DNA of 64,000 nucleotides, from positions 57,155-121,154 of the forward strand of contig CAVPUV010000078.1 in NCBI GenBank assembly GCA_963708905.1, read 5' to 3'. Each line of letters starts with the position of its first letter. Positions within the stretch are counted from its first letter, which is position 1. The translations under genes were made by a program, and so were the position numbers. Positions 1 through 9,128 of this stretch are shown one piece after another. This DNA comes from SHZL01 sp963708905 (GTDB lineage: Bacteria > Pseudomonadota > Gammaproteobacteria > Xanthomonadales > SZUA-36). The notes beneath the pieces are model-generated. The model saw nothing but the letters and a program-made list of their open reading frames with translations. It did not search any database and was not told where the DNA came from.

Positions 1-2
1 CT

Positions 3-482
3 TCACAAAGCCTGTTGCTGAACGATACCTCGGCCGGCACCAGCATGCATATTCTGAGCTCGGTTCTGGCCTTTGGCGTTCTCAGTATCGCGGGTGTCTA
101 TGCGCTTTTTTCCGCCATCATCGATTATTTCCTCAGACAACATCATCTCAATCCTCTGGTCAGGTCCCTGCCCCCTTTGGAAACACTGGAAAGACTGCTG
201 TTCCAGCTGATTGCCCTGGGTTTTGTATTGCTGACGGTTTCTTTACTGAGCGGCCTGGCTTTTGTCGATGACCTGTTCGCCCAGCACTTGGTGCACAAGA
301 CGATACTGTCCATCATGGCCTGGTTGGTTTTTGGTTTATTGCTGTGGGGACGCTGGCGCTATGGTTGGCGTGGCCGCAATGCGGTGCGTTTGACACTGGC
401 CGGAATTATCCTGCTGCTGCTGGCTTATTTCGGCAGCAAGCTGGTGCTGGAAACCATCCTGGGTCGCAGCTGGCGGGATTAG
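3..482 (+). CDS. CcsA/YpjD-like cytochrome c assembly-type membrane protein (3' part)
   Basis: The reading frame is open to the left window edge, so this is the C-terminal part of a longer protein; the TTG at 15 is not a credible start. About 159 residues remain, with several hydrophobic membrane segments and two conserved-looking histidines (in MHILSS and HKTILS) at places where the CcsA/CcmC family carries haem-ligand histidines. The GRWRYGWRGRNA loop before the last helix is typical of YpjD. YpjD homologues often precede a CNNM/CorC gene, as here (12-nt gap). Exact role of YpjD proteins is poorly known. Confidence 0.75.
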   Translation, partial: SQSLLLNDTSAGTSMHILSSVLAFGVLSIAGVYALFSAIIDYFLRQHHLNPLVRSLPPLETLERLLFQLIALGFVLLTVSLLSGLAFVDDLFAQHLVHKTILSIMAWLVFGLLLWGRWRYGWRGRNAVRLTLAGIILLLLAYFGSKLVLETILGRSWRD

Positions 483-494
483 GATTCACAAGAC

Positions 495-1754
495 TTGAAC
501 GATATACCGCTTAGCAGTCTGTACGTTTTTTTGTTGGTTCTTATTGTTCTTTCCGGCTTCTTTTCCAGTTCAGAAACCGGCTTGATGGCGCTGAATCGCT
601 ACCGCATGCGGCACCTGGCCAATAGCGGTCACCTGGGTGCCCGTAGCGCCCAACGATTATTGCGCAGGCCGGATCGTCTGATCGGGCTGATCCTGCTGGG
701 AAACAACCTGGTGAATATCCTGGCTGCGTCCATTGGCACCGTAATTGGCATTCGTTTGTTTGGCGACAATGGAGTGTGGATTTCATCTCTGACAATGACC
801 GTGGTAGTGCTGATCTTTGCAGAAGTTGCACCCAAGACCCTGGCCGCATCACACCCGGAACGCATTGCGTTTCCGGCGTCTTTCATCCTCTCATTTCTGT
901 TGAAAGTGTTTTATCCGGTGGTATGGCTGATCAATGGGATCACCAACCTGTTGCTCAAACCCTTTGGCATTAAAGCCCGCGCCGAGGTGATCGAGCGCCT
1001 GAACCGCGAAGAGTTGCGCACCCTGTTGCAGGAAGGCGGGCATATATCCAATGACCATCAACGCATGCTGGTGAACATTCTCGACCTGGAGCAGGCATCG
1101 GTCGATGACGTCATGATCCCACGGCAGGAAATCGTCGGGATCGATCTCGATGACGATTGGAATTCCATCCTGACGCAGGTAACCCAAACCCTGTATACCC
1201 GCATGCCGGTTTACCGCGGCAGCATCGATCACGTCGAAGGCCTTTTGCACATACGATCAGTGATCGCCAAACTGTCCGAAGGGGGACTCACTTTTGACGC
1301 TCTGAAACGTTCGATACGATCACCCTATTTCATTCCTGAAGGCACTACCCTGATGCAACAGTTGCTTGAATTCCAGTCGCGTGAACGACGCATGGGACTG
1401 GTGGTTGACGAATACGGCGACATCCAGGGCATGGTAACGCTGGATGACATCCTCGAAGAAATCGTAGGTGAATATACCGCAGAAGGCAAAGAGCGTTCGC
1501 GCAACATCCGTCACCTGGATGACGACACCTACCTGGTCGATGGTACAACCAGCATTCGCATGCTGAATCGGCGCATGGGCTGGAATCTTCCGGAAGAAGA
1601 AGCCACCACGCTGAACGGACTGCTGCTGGAAGCGCTTGAAGCCATTCCATCCGGCAAGACCAGCGTCCGGATCGGCTCTCACCTCATGACCATTGTTGAA
1701 ATCAAGGACAACGTCATTACCAAGGTTCTGATTCGCATCGAACCCGGAAATTAA
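495..1754 (+). CDS. CNNM/CorB-type (HlyC/CorC family) membrane transporter with CBS pair
   Basis: The 419-aa protein has an N-terminal DUF21/CNNM membrane domain (residues about 1-190, including an early SSSETGLMALN stretch and AEVAPKTLA), a tandem CBS pair (about 205-330, starting near DVMIPRQEIVGID) and a C-terminal CorC_HlyC domain (about 340-415). This is the architecture of E. coli YfjD/CorB and the CNNM magnesium transporters, so a role in divalent cation (Mg2+/Co2+) efflux or homeostasis is likely. It starts at TTG 495 with AGGA about 10 nt upstream, 12 nt after the YpjD-like gene, probably as one transcript. Confidence 0.88.
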   Translation: MNDIPLSSLYVFLLVLIVLSGFFSSSETGLMALNRYRMRHLANSGHLGARSAQRLLRRPDRLIGLILLGNNLVNILAASIGTVIGIRLFGDNGVWISSLTMTVVVLIFAEVAPKTLAASHPERIAFPASFILSFLLKVFYPVVWLINGITNLLLKPFGIKARAEVIERLNREELRTLLQEGGHISNDHQRMLVNILDLEQASVDDVMIPRQEIVGIDLDDDWNSILTQVTQTLYTRMPVYRGSIDHVEGLLHIRSVIAKLSEGGLTFDALKRSIRSPYFIPEGTTLMQQLLEFQSRERRMGLVVDEYGDIQGMVTLDDILEEIVGEYTAEGKERSRNIRHLDDDTYLVDGTTSIRMLNRRMGWNLPEEEATTLNGLLLEALEAIPSGKTSVRIGSHLMTIVEIKDNVITKVLIRIEPGN

Positions 1755-1779
1755 CCCGTAATATGCGAATTGACCCCTC

Positions 1780-2853
1780 ATGCTGATCAATGTTCAGTTT
1801 CTTCGATTCGTGGCGGCGATGCTGGTGGTTTTTTACCATACCAGCGCACATGTCCGTGATGCCGGCATTGGCCAGGGGGCATTTTTTGCGCTCAGCGAGG
1901 CGATCGGCTTTGCCGGGGTTGACATATTTTTTGTCATCAGCGGCTTTATCATGGCCTATACCACCGACTCCGCCGCCGGGTTTGAGGCCGGAACGACCTT
2001 TGCTCGTCGTCGTATCGCTCGAATTTATTCCGGCTACTGGCCGTTCTTTTTACTGGCCCTGGCGCTTTTTGCCTGGATCAATCCAGACTACCTCAAATCT
2101 TCCAGCCTGCTACGTTCCGCCATTCTGTGGCCCGCCAACCAATTGCTCATCGCGGTCAGCTGGACCCTGATTTTCGAAATGTTCTTTTACCTGCTGTACA
2201 CGCTGTTGGTCATCTTTACCCGGCGCCGCAGGAACCTACTGCTCAAGCTGTTGTTGGCATTTACCCTCTGCTGGTCTTTGTACAGTCAATTCAGCCGCCA
2301 CGCATATGATCCCGGACAGCTCGAGTACATAAGCCTTGCCGAGTACTACATGCTGAGCCCCTATCTGGCGGAGTTCCTGACTGGCGCCCTTGCGGCGGAC
2401 TGGTTGCGTCATAAAGCTGGTGGCCATGCCGCGCTCTGGCTGGCAGCGGGGGTGGCGTTGTTTCTATGCGCTGGCTGGGTGAACAATCGTTTTTTCGAAG
2501 GGCAGATTGAACAAGGGTACTACGTGCTCTTCCGCGTGCTGGTTTTCGGCACACCCGCCCTGCTGCTGCTCACGGGACTGGTGCGCCTGGAACAGGCCGG
2601 CATGCAAGCGCCCGTCCGCTTCAGCCTGCTCGCCGGCGGCGCCTCCTATGCCATCTATCTGTCCCACACCTTGCTGTTGACTGCCTCCCAGTATCTCGGG
2701 CTCAATGGTTTTGCCGGGCAGTTGGGCGCAATGCCGGCCCAGTTTCTTTATGCAATATATGCCGTGCTTATATTGGTCTACAGCATGGCGCACTACAAAC
2801 TGCTGGAACGTCCCCTGCATCGCGGGTTTAAACGCGCTCTGGGCATTTTCTGA
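1780..2853 (+). CDS. Acyltransferase 3 family integral membrane protein
   Basis: 357 aa with about ten hydrophobic segments. The N-terminus LRFVAAMLVVFYHTSAH carries the conserved Arg and the VxxxH of the acyltransferase 3 (OafA/NodX/YrhL) family, and VDIFFVISGFIM is the second family signature. Such proteins O-acylate surface sugars or lipids; the acceptor here is unknown. The gene follows the CNNM gene by 25 nt and may be cotranscribed. No good ribosome binding site is seen before the ATG. It converges on radA. Confidence 0.85.
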   Translation: MLINVQFLRFVAAMLVVFYHTSAHVRDAGIGQGAFFALSEAIGFAGVDIFFVISGFIMAYTTDSAAGFEAGTTFARRRIARIYSGYWPFFLLALALFAWINPDYLKSSSLLRSAILWPANQLLIAVSWTLIFEMFFYLLYTLLVIFTRRRRNLLLKLLLAFTLCWSLYSQFSRHAYDPGQLEYISLAEYYMLSPYLAEFLTGALAADWLRHKAGGHAALWLAAGVALFLCAGWVNNRFFEGQIEQGYYVLFRVLVFGTPALLLLTGLVRLEQAGMQAPVRFSLLAGGASYAIYLSHTLLLTASQYLGLNGFAGQLGAMPAQFLYAIYAVLILVYSMAHYKLLERPLHRGFKRALGIF

Positions 2854-2906
2854 CGTCGAAGCTGGATCGGTTATGCAAATCAAAAGAATAAAGGATCATC
2901 AGAGAT

Positions 2907-4277
2907 TCATTGCGTCAACGAAGCGATGCATTCCAGGGCCTGCGCAACGGTTTTTACCGGGTGGATGACGATCTTGAGTGAGTTTTGTCGCGGTGCGTTG
3001 GCGGCCGGTATCAGCGCGTGTTCGTAACCATGACTTTCCGCTTCACGCAATCGCTCCTGTCCGTCATGTACCGGGCGGGCTTCACCCGACAAACCGATTT
3101 CGCCAAAACACACCAGTTTGGACGGCAACGCACGGTCACGAAAACTGGAATACAGCGCCAACAGCATGGGCAGATCGGCCCCTGTCTCCGTGATGCGCAT
3201 ACCGCCCACCACGTTGATAAACACGTCCTGATCCGCCAGCAGGATGCCGCCGTGACGGTGCAAAACCGCCAGCATCATGGCCAGGCGGTTCTGCTCCAGG
3301 CCAAGCGCCACCCGTCTGGGATTGCCGCCATGACTTTGGTCAACCAGTGCCTGCACTTCCAGCAAAATCGGCCTGGTACCTTCACGCACAATGGTAATCA
3401 CGCTGCCGGCAACCGGACCACTGTGGCCGGACAGGAAGATGGCTGAGGGATTGCTGACCTCTTTCAGACCTTTTCCCGTCATCGCAAACATGCCGAGTTC
3501 GTTGACCGCGCCGAAACGGTTTTTTACCGCGCGAATAACGCGGTAGCGACTGCCGCCGTCACTTTCGAAATAAAGCACCGCATCCACCATATGCTCCAGT
3601 ATGCGGGGTCCGGCCAGCGAGCCTTCCTTGGTTACGTGGCCGACCAGAACGACGCAGCAGGCCCGCTCTTTGGCCCAGCGCACCAGCCGGGCGGCGGATT
3701 CACGCACTTGCGTAACCGACCCCGGGGCAGAATTCAGCTCTTCCGTATAGGTGGTCTGGATGGAATCCACCACCATTAATCGGGGCTTCTCTTCTTCAGC
3801 CCGGGCGATGATCTGATCGACATCGGTTTCGGTCAGGCAGCGGATGTCCTCCAGGCGCAGATTCAACCGGTGTGCGCGCATGCCCACCTGCTCAAGGGAT
3901 TCCTCGCCGGTGATATACAGGCACGGAAACCGTGGCACCAAGGCAGCGATCATCTGTAATAACAGGGTTGATTTGCCAATCCCAGGATCGCCGCCCAGCA
4001 GCAACACAGAGCCGGGCACAATTCCCCCACCCAGCACGCGATCGAGTTCGCCCATGCCAATCTGAATTCGTTCTATGCTGGATCTTCCCACGTCCACCAG
4101 GTTTTTTACCCGGTTTTCAATACGACCGGAATATCCGGCAAAGCGGCTGCTTCGCGGCACGACCGGCAGGGTTTCGACCACTGAGTTCCAAGCCTGGCAT
4201 TCAGGGCATTGGCCCGCCCATTTGTTCAGAAGCGCGCCACACTGTTCACACTGAAAAGCATTTTTAATTTTTGCCAT
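2907..4277 (-). CDS. radA: DNA repair protein RadA/Sms
   Basis: 456 aa, full length. It begins with the C4 zinc finger CxxC...CxxC (CEQCG and CPEC, residues about 9-27), followed by a RecA-like ATPase with Walker A GGDPGIGKST near residue 95, the RadA-specific KNRFG motif near residue 253, and a C-terminal Lon-protease-like domain without protease function. RadA promotes branch migration of recombination intermediates with RecA. It is transcribed alone, convergent to the acyltransferase gene. Confidence 0.96.
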   Translation of the reverse strand: MAKIKNAFQCEQCGALLNKWAGQCPECQAWNSVVETLPVVPRSSRFAGYSGRIENRVKNLVDVGRSSIERIQIGMGELDRVLGGGIVPGSVLLLGGDPGIGKSTLLLQMIAALVPRFPCLYITGEESLEQVGMRAHRLNLRLEDIRCLTETDVDQIIARAEEEKPRLMVVDSIQTTYTEELNSAPGSVTQVRESAARLVRWAKERACCVVLVGHVTKEGSLAGPRILEHMVDAVLYFESDGGSRYRVIRAVKNRFGAVNELGMFAMTGKGLKEVSNPSAIFLSGHSGPVAGSVITIVREGTRPILLEVQALVDQSHGGNPRRVALGLEQNRLAMMLAVLHRHGGILLADQDVFINVVGGMRITETGADLPMLLALYSSFRDRALPSKLVCFGEIGLSGEARPVHDGQERLREAESHGYEHALIPAANAPRQNSLKIVIHPVKTVAQALECIASLTQ

Positions 4278-4583
4278 GTTGCTACGGTTTGCTCAAGTTT
4301 ATTGTGCCGGCCAATGACGAGTCTCGCTTCCCTGCTCCCGCCTGCGGCGGAAGGCGGCTGCGCTCGACTGAATTAAATAATACGCACGACCCTTCTGGTC
4401 CAGCGAGCTAGGCTCGCTTACCCAACCAGGGTCGGCGGGTCGCCTTCGGCTCCCTTGTAGCAGATCCCGGGCATGACCTCCAGCCCAAGACAAAAACGAA
4501 GAGTTTTTCCTACAATACCCGCTATAGCGATAAACTTGATCGGATTCACCAAAATAATCGCGAACACCACATTGAGAACCCCG
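4278..4583. other. Intergenic region between radA and the pspF-like gene with nested hairpin
   Basis: 306 bp with no convincing gene. At 4388-4433 there is an imperfect stem (GACCCT/AGGGTC) enclosing a perfect 7-bp hairpin AGCGAGC-tag-GCTCGCT (4402-4418). A second GC-rich stem CCGCCT/AGGCGG lies near 4340. No sigma-70 promoter stood out for the divergent genes. Both strands have short open frames (4299-4607 minus, 4473 plus extension) without coding character. It could be a decayed repeat element. Confidence 0.35.
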
Positions 4584-5603
4584 ATGAATCAACCACAAGA
4601 ACAGCAATTGATCGGCGAATCACAGGCTATACTCGGTGTGCTGGAACACGTCTCACGGGTTGCCGCGCTGAATCGGCCGGTGTTGGTGGTTGGTGAGCGC
4701 GGCACGGGAAAAGAGCTGATCGCCGCCCGCATTCATTACCTGTCGCTGCGTTGGGATCGTCCCTTTGTGAAGCTCAATTGTGCCGCTTTGACCGAATCAC
4801 TGCTGGAGTCCGAGCTGTTCGGACATGAGGCGGGGTCGTTTACCGGCGCAACGCGGCGGCGCCTTGGCCGCTTTGAGTTAGCCAACCAGGGCAGTCTGTT
4901 CCTGGATGAGCTGGCCAACACTTCCGACCGGGTGCAGCAAAAAATCCTGCGTGTCATCGAATATGGAGAGTTGGAACGTGTCGGCGGTAATGACACCATT
5001 CAAACCAATGTGCGCATTATCGGCGCCACCAACGAGGACCTGCCTGCCATGGTCGACCGGGGTTCATTTCGCGCCGACTTGCTGGACCGCCTGGCTTTTG
5101 ACGTGATCACCCTGCCACCGTTGCGCGAACGCCGTGATGACATCATGCCCATGGCAGAGTATTTCGCCGTGAAAATGTGCGGTGAATTGGGGCTGGCGCT
5201 GTTCTCCGGTTTCAGCCCCCAGGCGCGCGAACAGCTGCTTGATTATCCCTGGCCCGGCAACGTGCGGGAACTGAAGAACGTCATTGAACGAGCGGTTTAT
5301 GCCCTGGCCAACAAGGATGAGCTGATCGGATCGATCAATTTCGATCCCTTCCATTCACCCTGGCGGCCGCAGAGCCTGGAAGGCGAATCAAGCACAGACG
5401 AACCGACCCGTTTACCGAAGTCACCCTATGATTTCAAGGAACACCTGCAGCAGCAGGAAATCGAGTTGCTACAGTCCGCGCTCAAGCAATGCCGCTACAA
5501 TCAGAAAAAAACCGCCGAATTTCTGGGCATGTCCTATCACCAATTGCGCGGTTATCTGAGGAAATATGAACTGACGGAAGGAGAGAATTCGGCCGATGGT
5601 TAG
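4584..5603 (+). CDS. Sigma-54-dependent activator, PspF-like, without receiver domain
   Basis: 339 aa from ATG 4584. It has no N-terminal sensor domain: an AAA+ sigma-54 activation domain begins at once (LIGESQA; Walker A GERGTGKE; GSFTGA loop that contacts sigma-54; Walker B SLFLDELA; FRADLLDRLAFD arginine region), followed by a Fis-type helix-turn-helix (KKTAEFLGMSYHQLRGYLRKY). This is the architecture of the phage-shock activator PspF. Unlike the usual arrangement, no pspABC operon is divergent; radA is. An upstream in-frame extension to 4473 is not PspF-like and was excluded. Targets may lie elsewhere. Confidence 0.8.
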   Translation: MNQPQEQQLIGESQAILGVLEHVSRVAALNRPVLVVGERGTGKELIAARIHYLSLRWDRPFVKLNCAALTESLLESELFGHEAGSFTGATRRRLGRFELANQGSLFLDELANTSDRVQQKILRVIEYGELERVGGNDTIQTNVRIIGATNEDLPAMVDRGSFRADLLDRLAFDVITLPPLRERRDDIMPMAEYFAVKMCGELGLALFSGFSPQAREQLLDYPWPGNVRELKNVIERAVYALANKDELIGSINFDPFHSPWRPQSLEGESSTDEPTRLPKSPYDFKEHLQQQEIELLQSALKQCRYNQKKTAEFLGMSYHQLRGYLRKYELTEGENSADG

Positions 5604-5757
5604 TGTCTGTCCATAAACGGGCATCCCAGCCCGTTTATGGAATCGCGAAGCAAAAGCGTGGTTTTGCTTCGCTCTCATTTTCAATGGCTTACGTCATTGA
5701 AAATGGCGGCACTTCCATGTGCCGCGTTAGCGTGCATCCATTTCCGGATGCGTACTA
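5604..5757 (-). repeat. Five-hairpin repeat element, copy A
   Basis: On the plus strand five hairpins follow each other: 5610-5641 (13-bp stem, loop atccca), 5645-5672 (11-bp stem, loop gcgtgg), 5677-5704 (10-bp stem), 5706-5725 (7-bp stem GCGGCAC, loop ttccat) and 5734-5751 (6-bp stem GCATCC). The same array occurs in the opposite orientation at 33874-34028 and 45562-45711; by their orientation this copy reads on the minus strand, where the loops become TGGGAT and ATGGAA. It fills the gap between the convergent 3' ends of the pspF-like gene and alr. It has no ORF and no target-site duplication that I can see. Confidence 0.85.
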
Positions 5758-5779
5758 ATTAATGCCGCCTCAAGGGAGC

Positions 5780-6853
5780 CTATTCAACGCGGCCGATCAC
5801 GCGATCTGTCACTCCACAGATCAGCTGGTAGGGAATGGAGTCCGCCCACGGCGCAACTTCCTCAATGGGAAGACCCTGGCCCCACAGCGTAACGCAGTCA
5901 CCGACCCGGGCATCATCATCACCACTGAGGTCAATGGTGATCATGTCCATAGAAACATGCCCCACCAAAGGAGCTCTGCGCCCGTTCACCAGGACTGGAG
6001 TTCCATTACGCGCATGGCGCGGATAACCATCTCCATAACCAATAGCGCCAACGCCGATTCTCATGTCTGCAAGGCAAGTGTATGCGGCACCGTAGCCAAC
6101 GGTGTCACCGGCCCTTGCCTGGTTGATGGCAATCAGGTCACAGTGCAAAGTCATGGCCGGTTTGAGACCGATTTCGGCTGCAGTTTTCCGCTGACAGGGC
6201 GATATGCCATACAACATGATCCCGGGACGGACACAATCCCGCTGGCTGTGCGGAAAATTCAGCATGCCGGCGGAATTGGCCAGTGACACCGCGCCCTGCA
6301 GCCCGGCTGTGGCCTGCTCGAAGCGAGCGATCTGCCGCAGAGTCAATGGGTTCGACGCGTCATCGGCGCAGGCAAAATGACTCATGAGCACGGTTGCTTC
6401 ATCACCCCGCAGTTTTTCCAGTTCGGCGTAGACGGTCCTGGCATCAGATTCTGGGAACCCCAGGCGATGCATGCCGGTGTCAAGTTTCAGCCATACGGCG
6501 CGCCGCACATCCCGCTGGCGTTGCCGTAACAGCTGGAGTTGGGTTTCATGATGCACCACCATCTCGGCATCCAGGTGTACCGCGGCATCAAACTCGGCAG
6601 CATTGGAGGGACCTTCGAGCAGCAACAACCGGCCGCGCCAACCCTGCTGACGGCATATCGCGGCCTCCCCGGTAGTGGCCACGGCGAGAATATCGGCACC
6701 CTCCAGAGCCGGGAAAATGCGCGCCAATCCGTGGCCATAGGCATCCGCCTTCACCACACAGGCAACGGCACTGCGGGGCGCCAGAACCCGGATTCGGGCC
6801 AGGTTATGGCGCACTGCCGCAAGATCAATGCGGGCAACGGTATTTCGGCTCAT
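5780..6853 (-). CDS. alr: Alanine racemase (PLP enzyme)
   Basis: 357 aa, full length. The PLP-binding lysine is Lys35 in VVKADAYGHG, and the second catalytic residue is Tyr258 in VGYGAAY. The fold is the usual TIM barrel followed by a C-terminal beta domain (HVSMDMITIDL). It interconverts L- and D-alanine for peptidoglycan synthesis. It lies 71 bp downstream of dnaB on the same strand, a common dnaB-alr order in gammaproteobacteria, and may be read from the dnaB transcript. Confidence 0.96.
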   Translation of the reverse strand: MSRNTVARIDLAAVRHNLARIRVLAPRSAVACVVKADAYGHGLARIFPALEGADILAVATTGEAAICRQQGWRGRLLLLEGPSNAAEFDAAVHLDAEMVVHHETQLQLLRQRQRDVRRAVWLKLDTGMHRLGFPESDARTVYAELEKLRGDEATVLMSHFACADDASNPLTLRQIARFEQATAGLQGAVSLANSAGMLNFPHSQRDCVRPGIMLYGISPCQRKTAAEIGLKPAMTLHCDLIAINQARAGDTVGYGAAYTCLADMRIGVGAIGYGDGYPRHARNGTPVLVNGRRAPLVGHVSMDMITIDLSGDDDARVGDCVTLWGQGLPIEEVAPWADSIPYQLICGVTDRVIGRVE

Positions 6854-6924
6854 GGGCGTATTCTAGAACGCGCAAGACTCAAGATTCTGGCTTTCTGCTG
6901 ACGAAACGGGACTATGCGGCTGCA

Positions 6925-8301
6925 TTAATCGCCATGTTCGCTGTAGTACTCCGGCGCAAAATTCACAAAGCGGAGCCAGCGGCCTTGCCAGGTCAGGTTC
7001 ACCGTGCCGGTCTCGCCATTACGATGTTTGCCAATGATGATTTCCGCTTTGCCCTTTTCCGCGGTCTCGGGATGATAAACCTCGTCCCGATATATAAATA
7101 CGATAAGGTCGGCATCCTGCTCGATGGAACCGGATTCTCGCAGATCGGCCATGACCGGCCGCTTGTTGGGCCGCTGTTCCAGGGAACGATTTAATTGCGA
7201 TATTGCCACCACTGGCAGACTCAATTCCTTGGCAACCGCCTTGAGCGAACGGGAAATTTCGGCGATCTCGGTGGCACGGTTTTCACGTGTGCCCGGCACG
7301 GACATCAATTGCAGGTAATCAATAATGATGAGGCCAATATTATGCTCGCGTTTCAGCCGTCTGGCCCTGGCCCTGAGTTCAGCGGGCGACAGCGCAGGCG
7401 TTTCATCGATGAATATCTTGCTTTTGTGTAACAAATTCATCGCTGAGGTGAGCTTGGGCCAATCCAGATCCGTCAGATTACCGGTGCGCAAACGGCCTTG
7501 CTCGATTTGACCCAGCGATGAGAAAAGCCGCATCACCAACTGCATGGACGACATTTCCATGCTGAATATGGCCACGGGTATGCCATGTTTGATCGCGGCA
7601 TGCTCCGCGATATTCATTGCAAACGTCGTTTTACCCATTGCCGGCCGGCCGGCCACGATAATCAGGTCGGATTCCTGTAGGCCGGCAGTCATCTTGTCGA
7701 AATCACTAAAGCCCGTGGCTTTTCCGGTTATCTCACCTTCGAATTCGTTCAATTGCTGGATGCGGATGATGGCATCCTTGATGGTGTCCTGAACAGACAC
7801 AAAACCGGATTTCCCGCGCGCTCCCTGGTCCGCAATCGAAAAGACCAGTCGCTCCGCTTCTTCAAGCAATTCCTTGCTGTCTCGTCCATCCGAACTGAAG
7901 GCTGATGACGTGAGCGTAGTACCTGCATCAATGAGTTGCCGTAAAATGGACTTTTCGCGCACAATTTCCGCATAGGCCGCAACGTTTGCCGCACTGGGTG
8001 TATTAACCGCAAGCTGGGTGATGTAAGCGCCCTGATCGATCAGATCCGTTTTTCCATGTGATTCGAACCAGGCTGTAACCGTCAATACGTCGCACGGCTT
8101 ACTCAGGCTGTTCAAATCATGGATGGCGCGAAAAATATAACGGTGGTCTTCGCGGTAGAAATCGTTTTCGCTGAGCAGATCAGCGATTTGATCCCACGCC
8201 CGTGCGGACAACAGCAAGCCACCCAAAACGGCCTGCTCGGCCTCAAAGGAGTTAGGCGGAACCTTTAGATTCTCTACGGTTGCCAGATTGGGTACGGCCA
8301 T
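6925..8301 (-). CDS. dnaB: Replicative DNA helicase
   Basis: 458 aa with the N-terminal DnaG-interaction domain (residues about 18-120, beginning PPNSFEAEQAVLGGLL) and the C-terminal RecA-like helicase with Walker A GRPAMGKTTFA and the Walker B region IGLIIIDYLQLM. No intein is present. The enzyme is the hexameric 5'-3' helicase of the replication fork. It lies downstream of rpsF-rpsR-rplI but is separated from them by a strong terminator (8321-8354). Confidence 0.97.
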   Translation of the reverse strand: MAVPNLATVENLKVPPNSFEAEQAVLGGLLLSARAWDQIADLLSENDFYREDHRYIFRAIHDLNSLSKPCDVLTVTAWFESHGKTDLIDQGAYITQLAVNTPSAANVAAYAEIVREKSILRQLIDAGTTLTSSAFSSDGRDSKELLEEAERLVFSIADQGARGKSGFVSVQDTIKDAIIRIQQLNEFEGEITGKATGFSDFDKMTAGLQESDLIIVAGRPAMGKTTFAMNIAEHAAIKHGIPVAIFSMEMSSMQLVMRLFSSLGQIEQGRLRTGNLTDLDWPKLTSAMNLLHKSKIFIDETPALSPAELRARARRLKREHNIGLIIIDYLQLMSVPGTRENRATEIAEISRSLKAVAKELSLPVVAISQLNRSLEQRPNKRPVMADLRESGSIEQDADLIVFIYRDEVYHPETAEKGKAEIIIGKHRNGETGTVNLTWQGRWLRFVNFAPEYYSEHGD

Positions 8302-8320
8302 TGCATTTACGCGCGATGTG

Positions 8321-8354
8321 AAAAGACTGCAACCCGGATTTTCCGGGTTGCAGT
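8321..8354 (-). terminator. Intrinsic terminator of the rpsF-rpsR-rplI operon
   Basis: A 12-bp stem (ACTGCAACCCGG at 8326-8337 with CCGGGTTGCAGT at 8343-8354) and a 5-nt loop is followed on the minus strand by CTTTT. It lies between the end of rplI and the start of dnaB and should stop ribosomal operon transcription ahead of dnaB. Confidence 0.8.
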
Positions 8355-8406
8355 TCAGAGCATAGTGGCTGCGGTCGTGCTCCGCAAGTTCAGGTATCGA
8401 CCCGCC

Positions 8407-8853
8407 TTATTCGGGATTGATCACCACTTTTATCTGGGTTTCAATGTCGGCGTGCAGGTGCAGCGTGACATCGAATTCACCTACATTTCTAATGGACCCT
8501 TCACCCAGGATCACTTCACTCTTGGATACTTCGTGCCCCAACTCGCCCAGTGCTTCAGCAATCTCGCGTGGACCTATGGAGCCATAGAGCTTGCCTTCTT
8601 CACTGGCATTGGCGGTAAATGTGATCACCAAGCCGGCAATCTTGGCGCTGCGACCCTGTGCGGATAACATCCGCTCCTGTGCCGCTTTTTCAAGATCAGC
8701 ACGCCTGGCTTCAAAGCGGGCAATATTCTTTTCTGTGGCGGGCGCCGCTTTGCCCCTGGGCACCAGGTAATTGCGCCCATATCCCGCTTTGACTTTTACG
8801 GTGTCGCCCAAGTCACCAAGGTTCTGAACTTTTTCCAACAAAATCAGTTCCAT
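8407..8853 (-). CDS. rplI: 50S ribosomal protein L9
   Basis: 148 aa, normal length. The N-terminal rRNA-binding domain (MELILLEKVQNLGDLGDTVKVKAGYGRNYLVP region) carries the glycine-rich L9 signature, followed by the long connecting helix and the C-terminal domain. It is the third gene of the rpsF-rpsR-rplI operon, 30 bp after rpsR. Confidence 0.98.
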   Translation of the reverse strand: MELILLEKVQNLGDLGDTVKVKAGYGRNYLVPRGKAAPATEKNIARFEARRADLEKAAQERMLSAQGRSAKIAGLVITFTANASEEGKLYGSIGPREIAEALGELGHEVSKSEVILGEGSIRNVGEFDVTLHLHADIETQIKVVINPE

Positions 8854-8883
8854 TTCAATTCTCCCGCATTCGCCCGCAATGAC

Positions 8884-9108
8884 TTACTGGTTGTCCGTAT
8901 ACGGCAACAGGGCAAGAAAACGCGCGTGTTTGATGGCCTTGGCCAACTGGCGCTGGTACCGGGCTTTTGTTCCGGTAATCCGGCTCGGTACAATTTTGCC
9001 GGACTCACCAATGTATTGTTTCAACAAGTTGATATCTTTGTAATCAATTTCGGTAACACCTTCCGCCGTGAACCGGCAAAATTTTCTACGTCTGAAATTT
9101 CGTGCCAT
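8884..9108 (-). CDS. rpsR: 30S ribosomal protein S18
   Basis: 74 aa, full length. It shows the S18 pattern FRRRKFCRF, INLLKQYI, KIVPSRITGT and the basic helix RQLAKAIKHARFLALLPY. S18 binds S6 on the platform of the 30S subunit. It sits 20 bp downstream of rpsF. Confidence 0.98.
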   Translation of the reverse strand: MARNFRRRKFCRFTAEGVTEIDYKDINLLKQYIGESGKIVPSRITGTKARYQRQLAKAIKHARFLALLPYTDNQ

Positions 9109-9128
9109 GTCGTTTCTCCTGTGCCCGT

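Noticed and set aside
4299..4607. 102-aa minus-strand ORF
   Set aside because: No start signal, no family, and it runs over hairpins and into the pspF coding start on the other strand.
5604..5757. Insertion sequence or MITE
   Set aside because: No terminal inverted repeats bounding the element, no evident target duplication, and internal hairpins covary instead of being identical.
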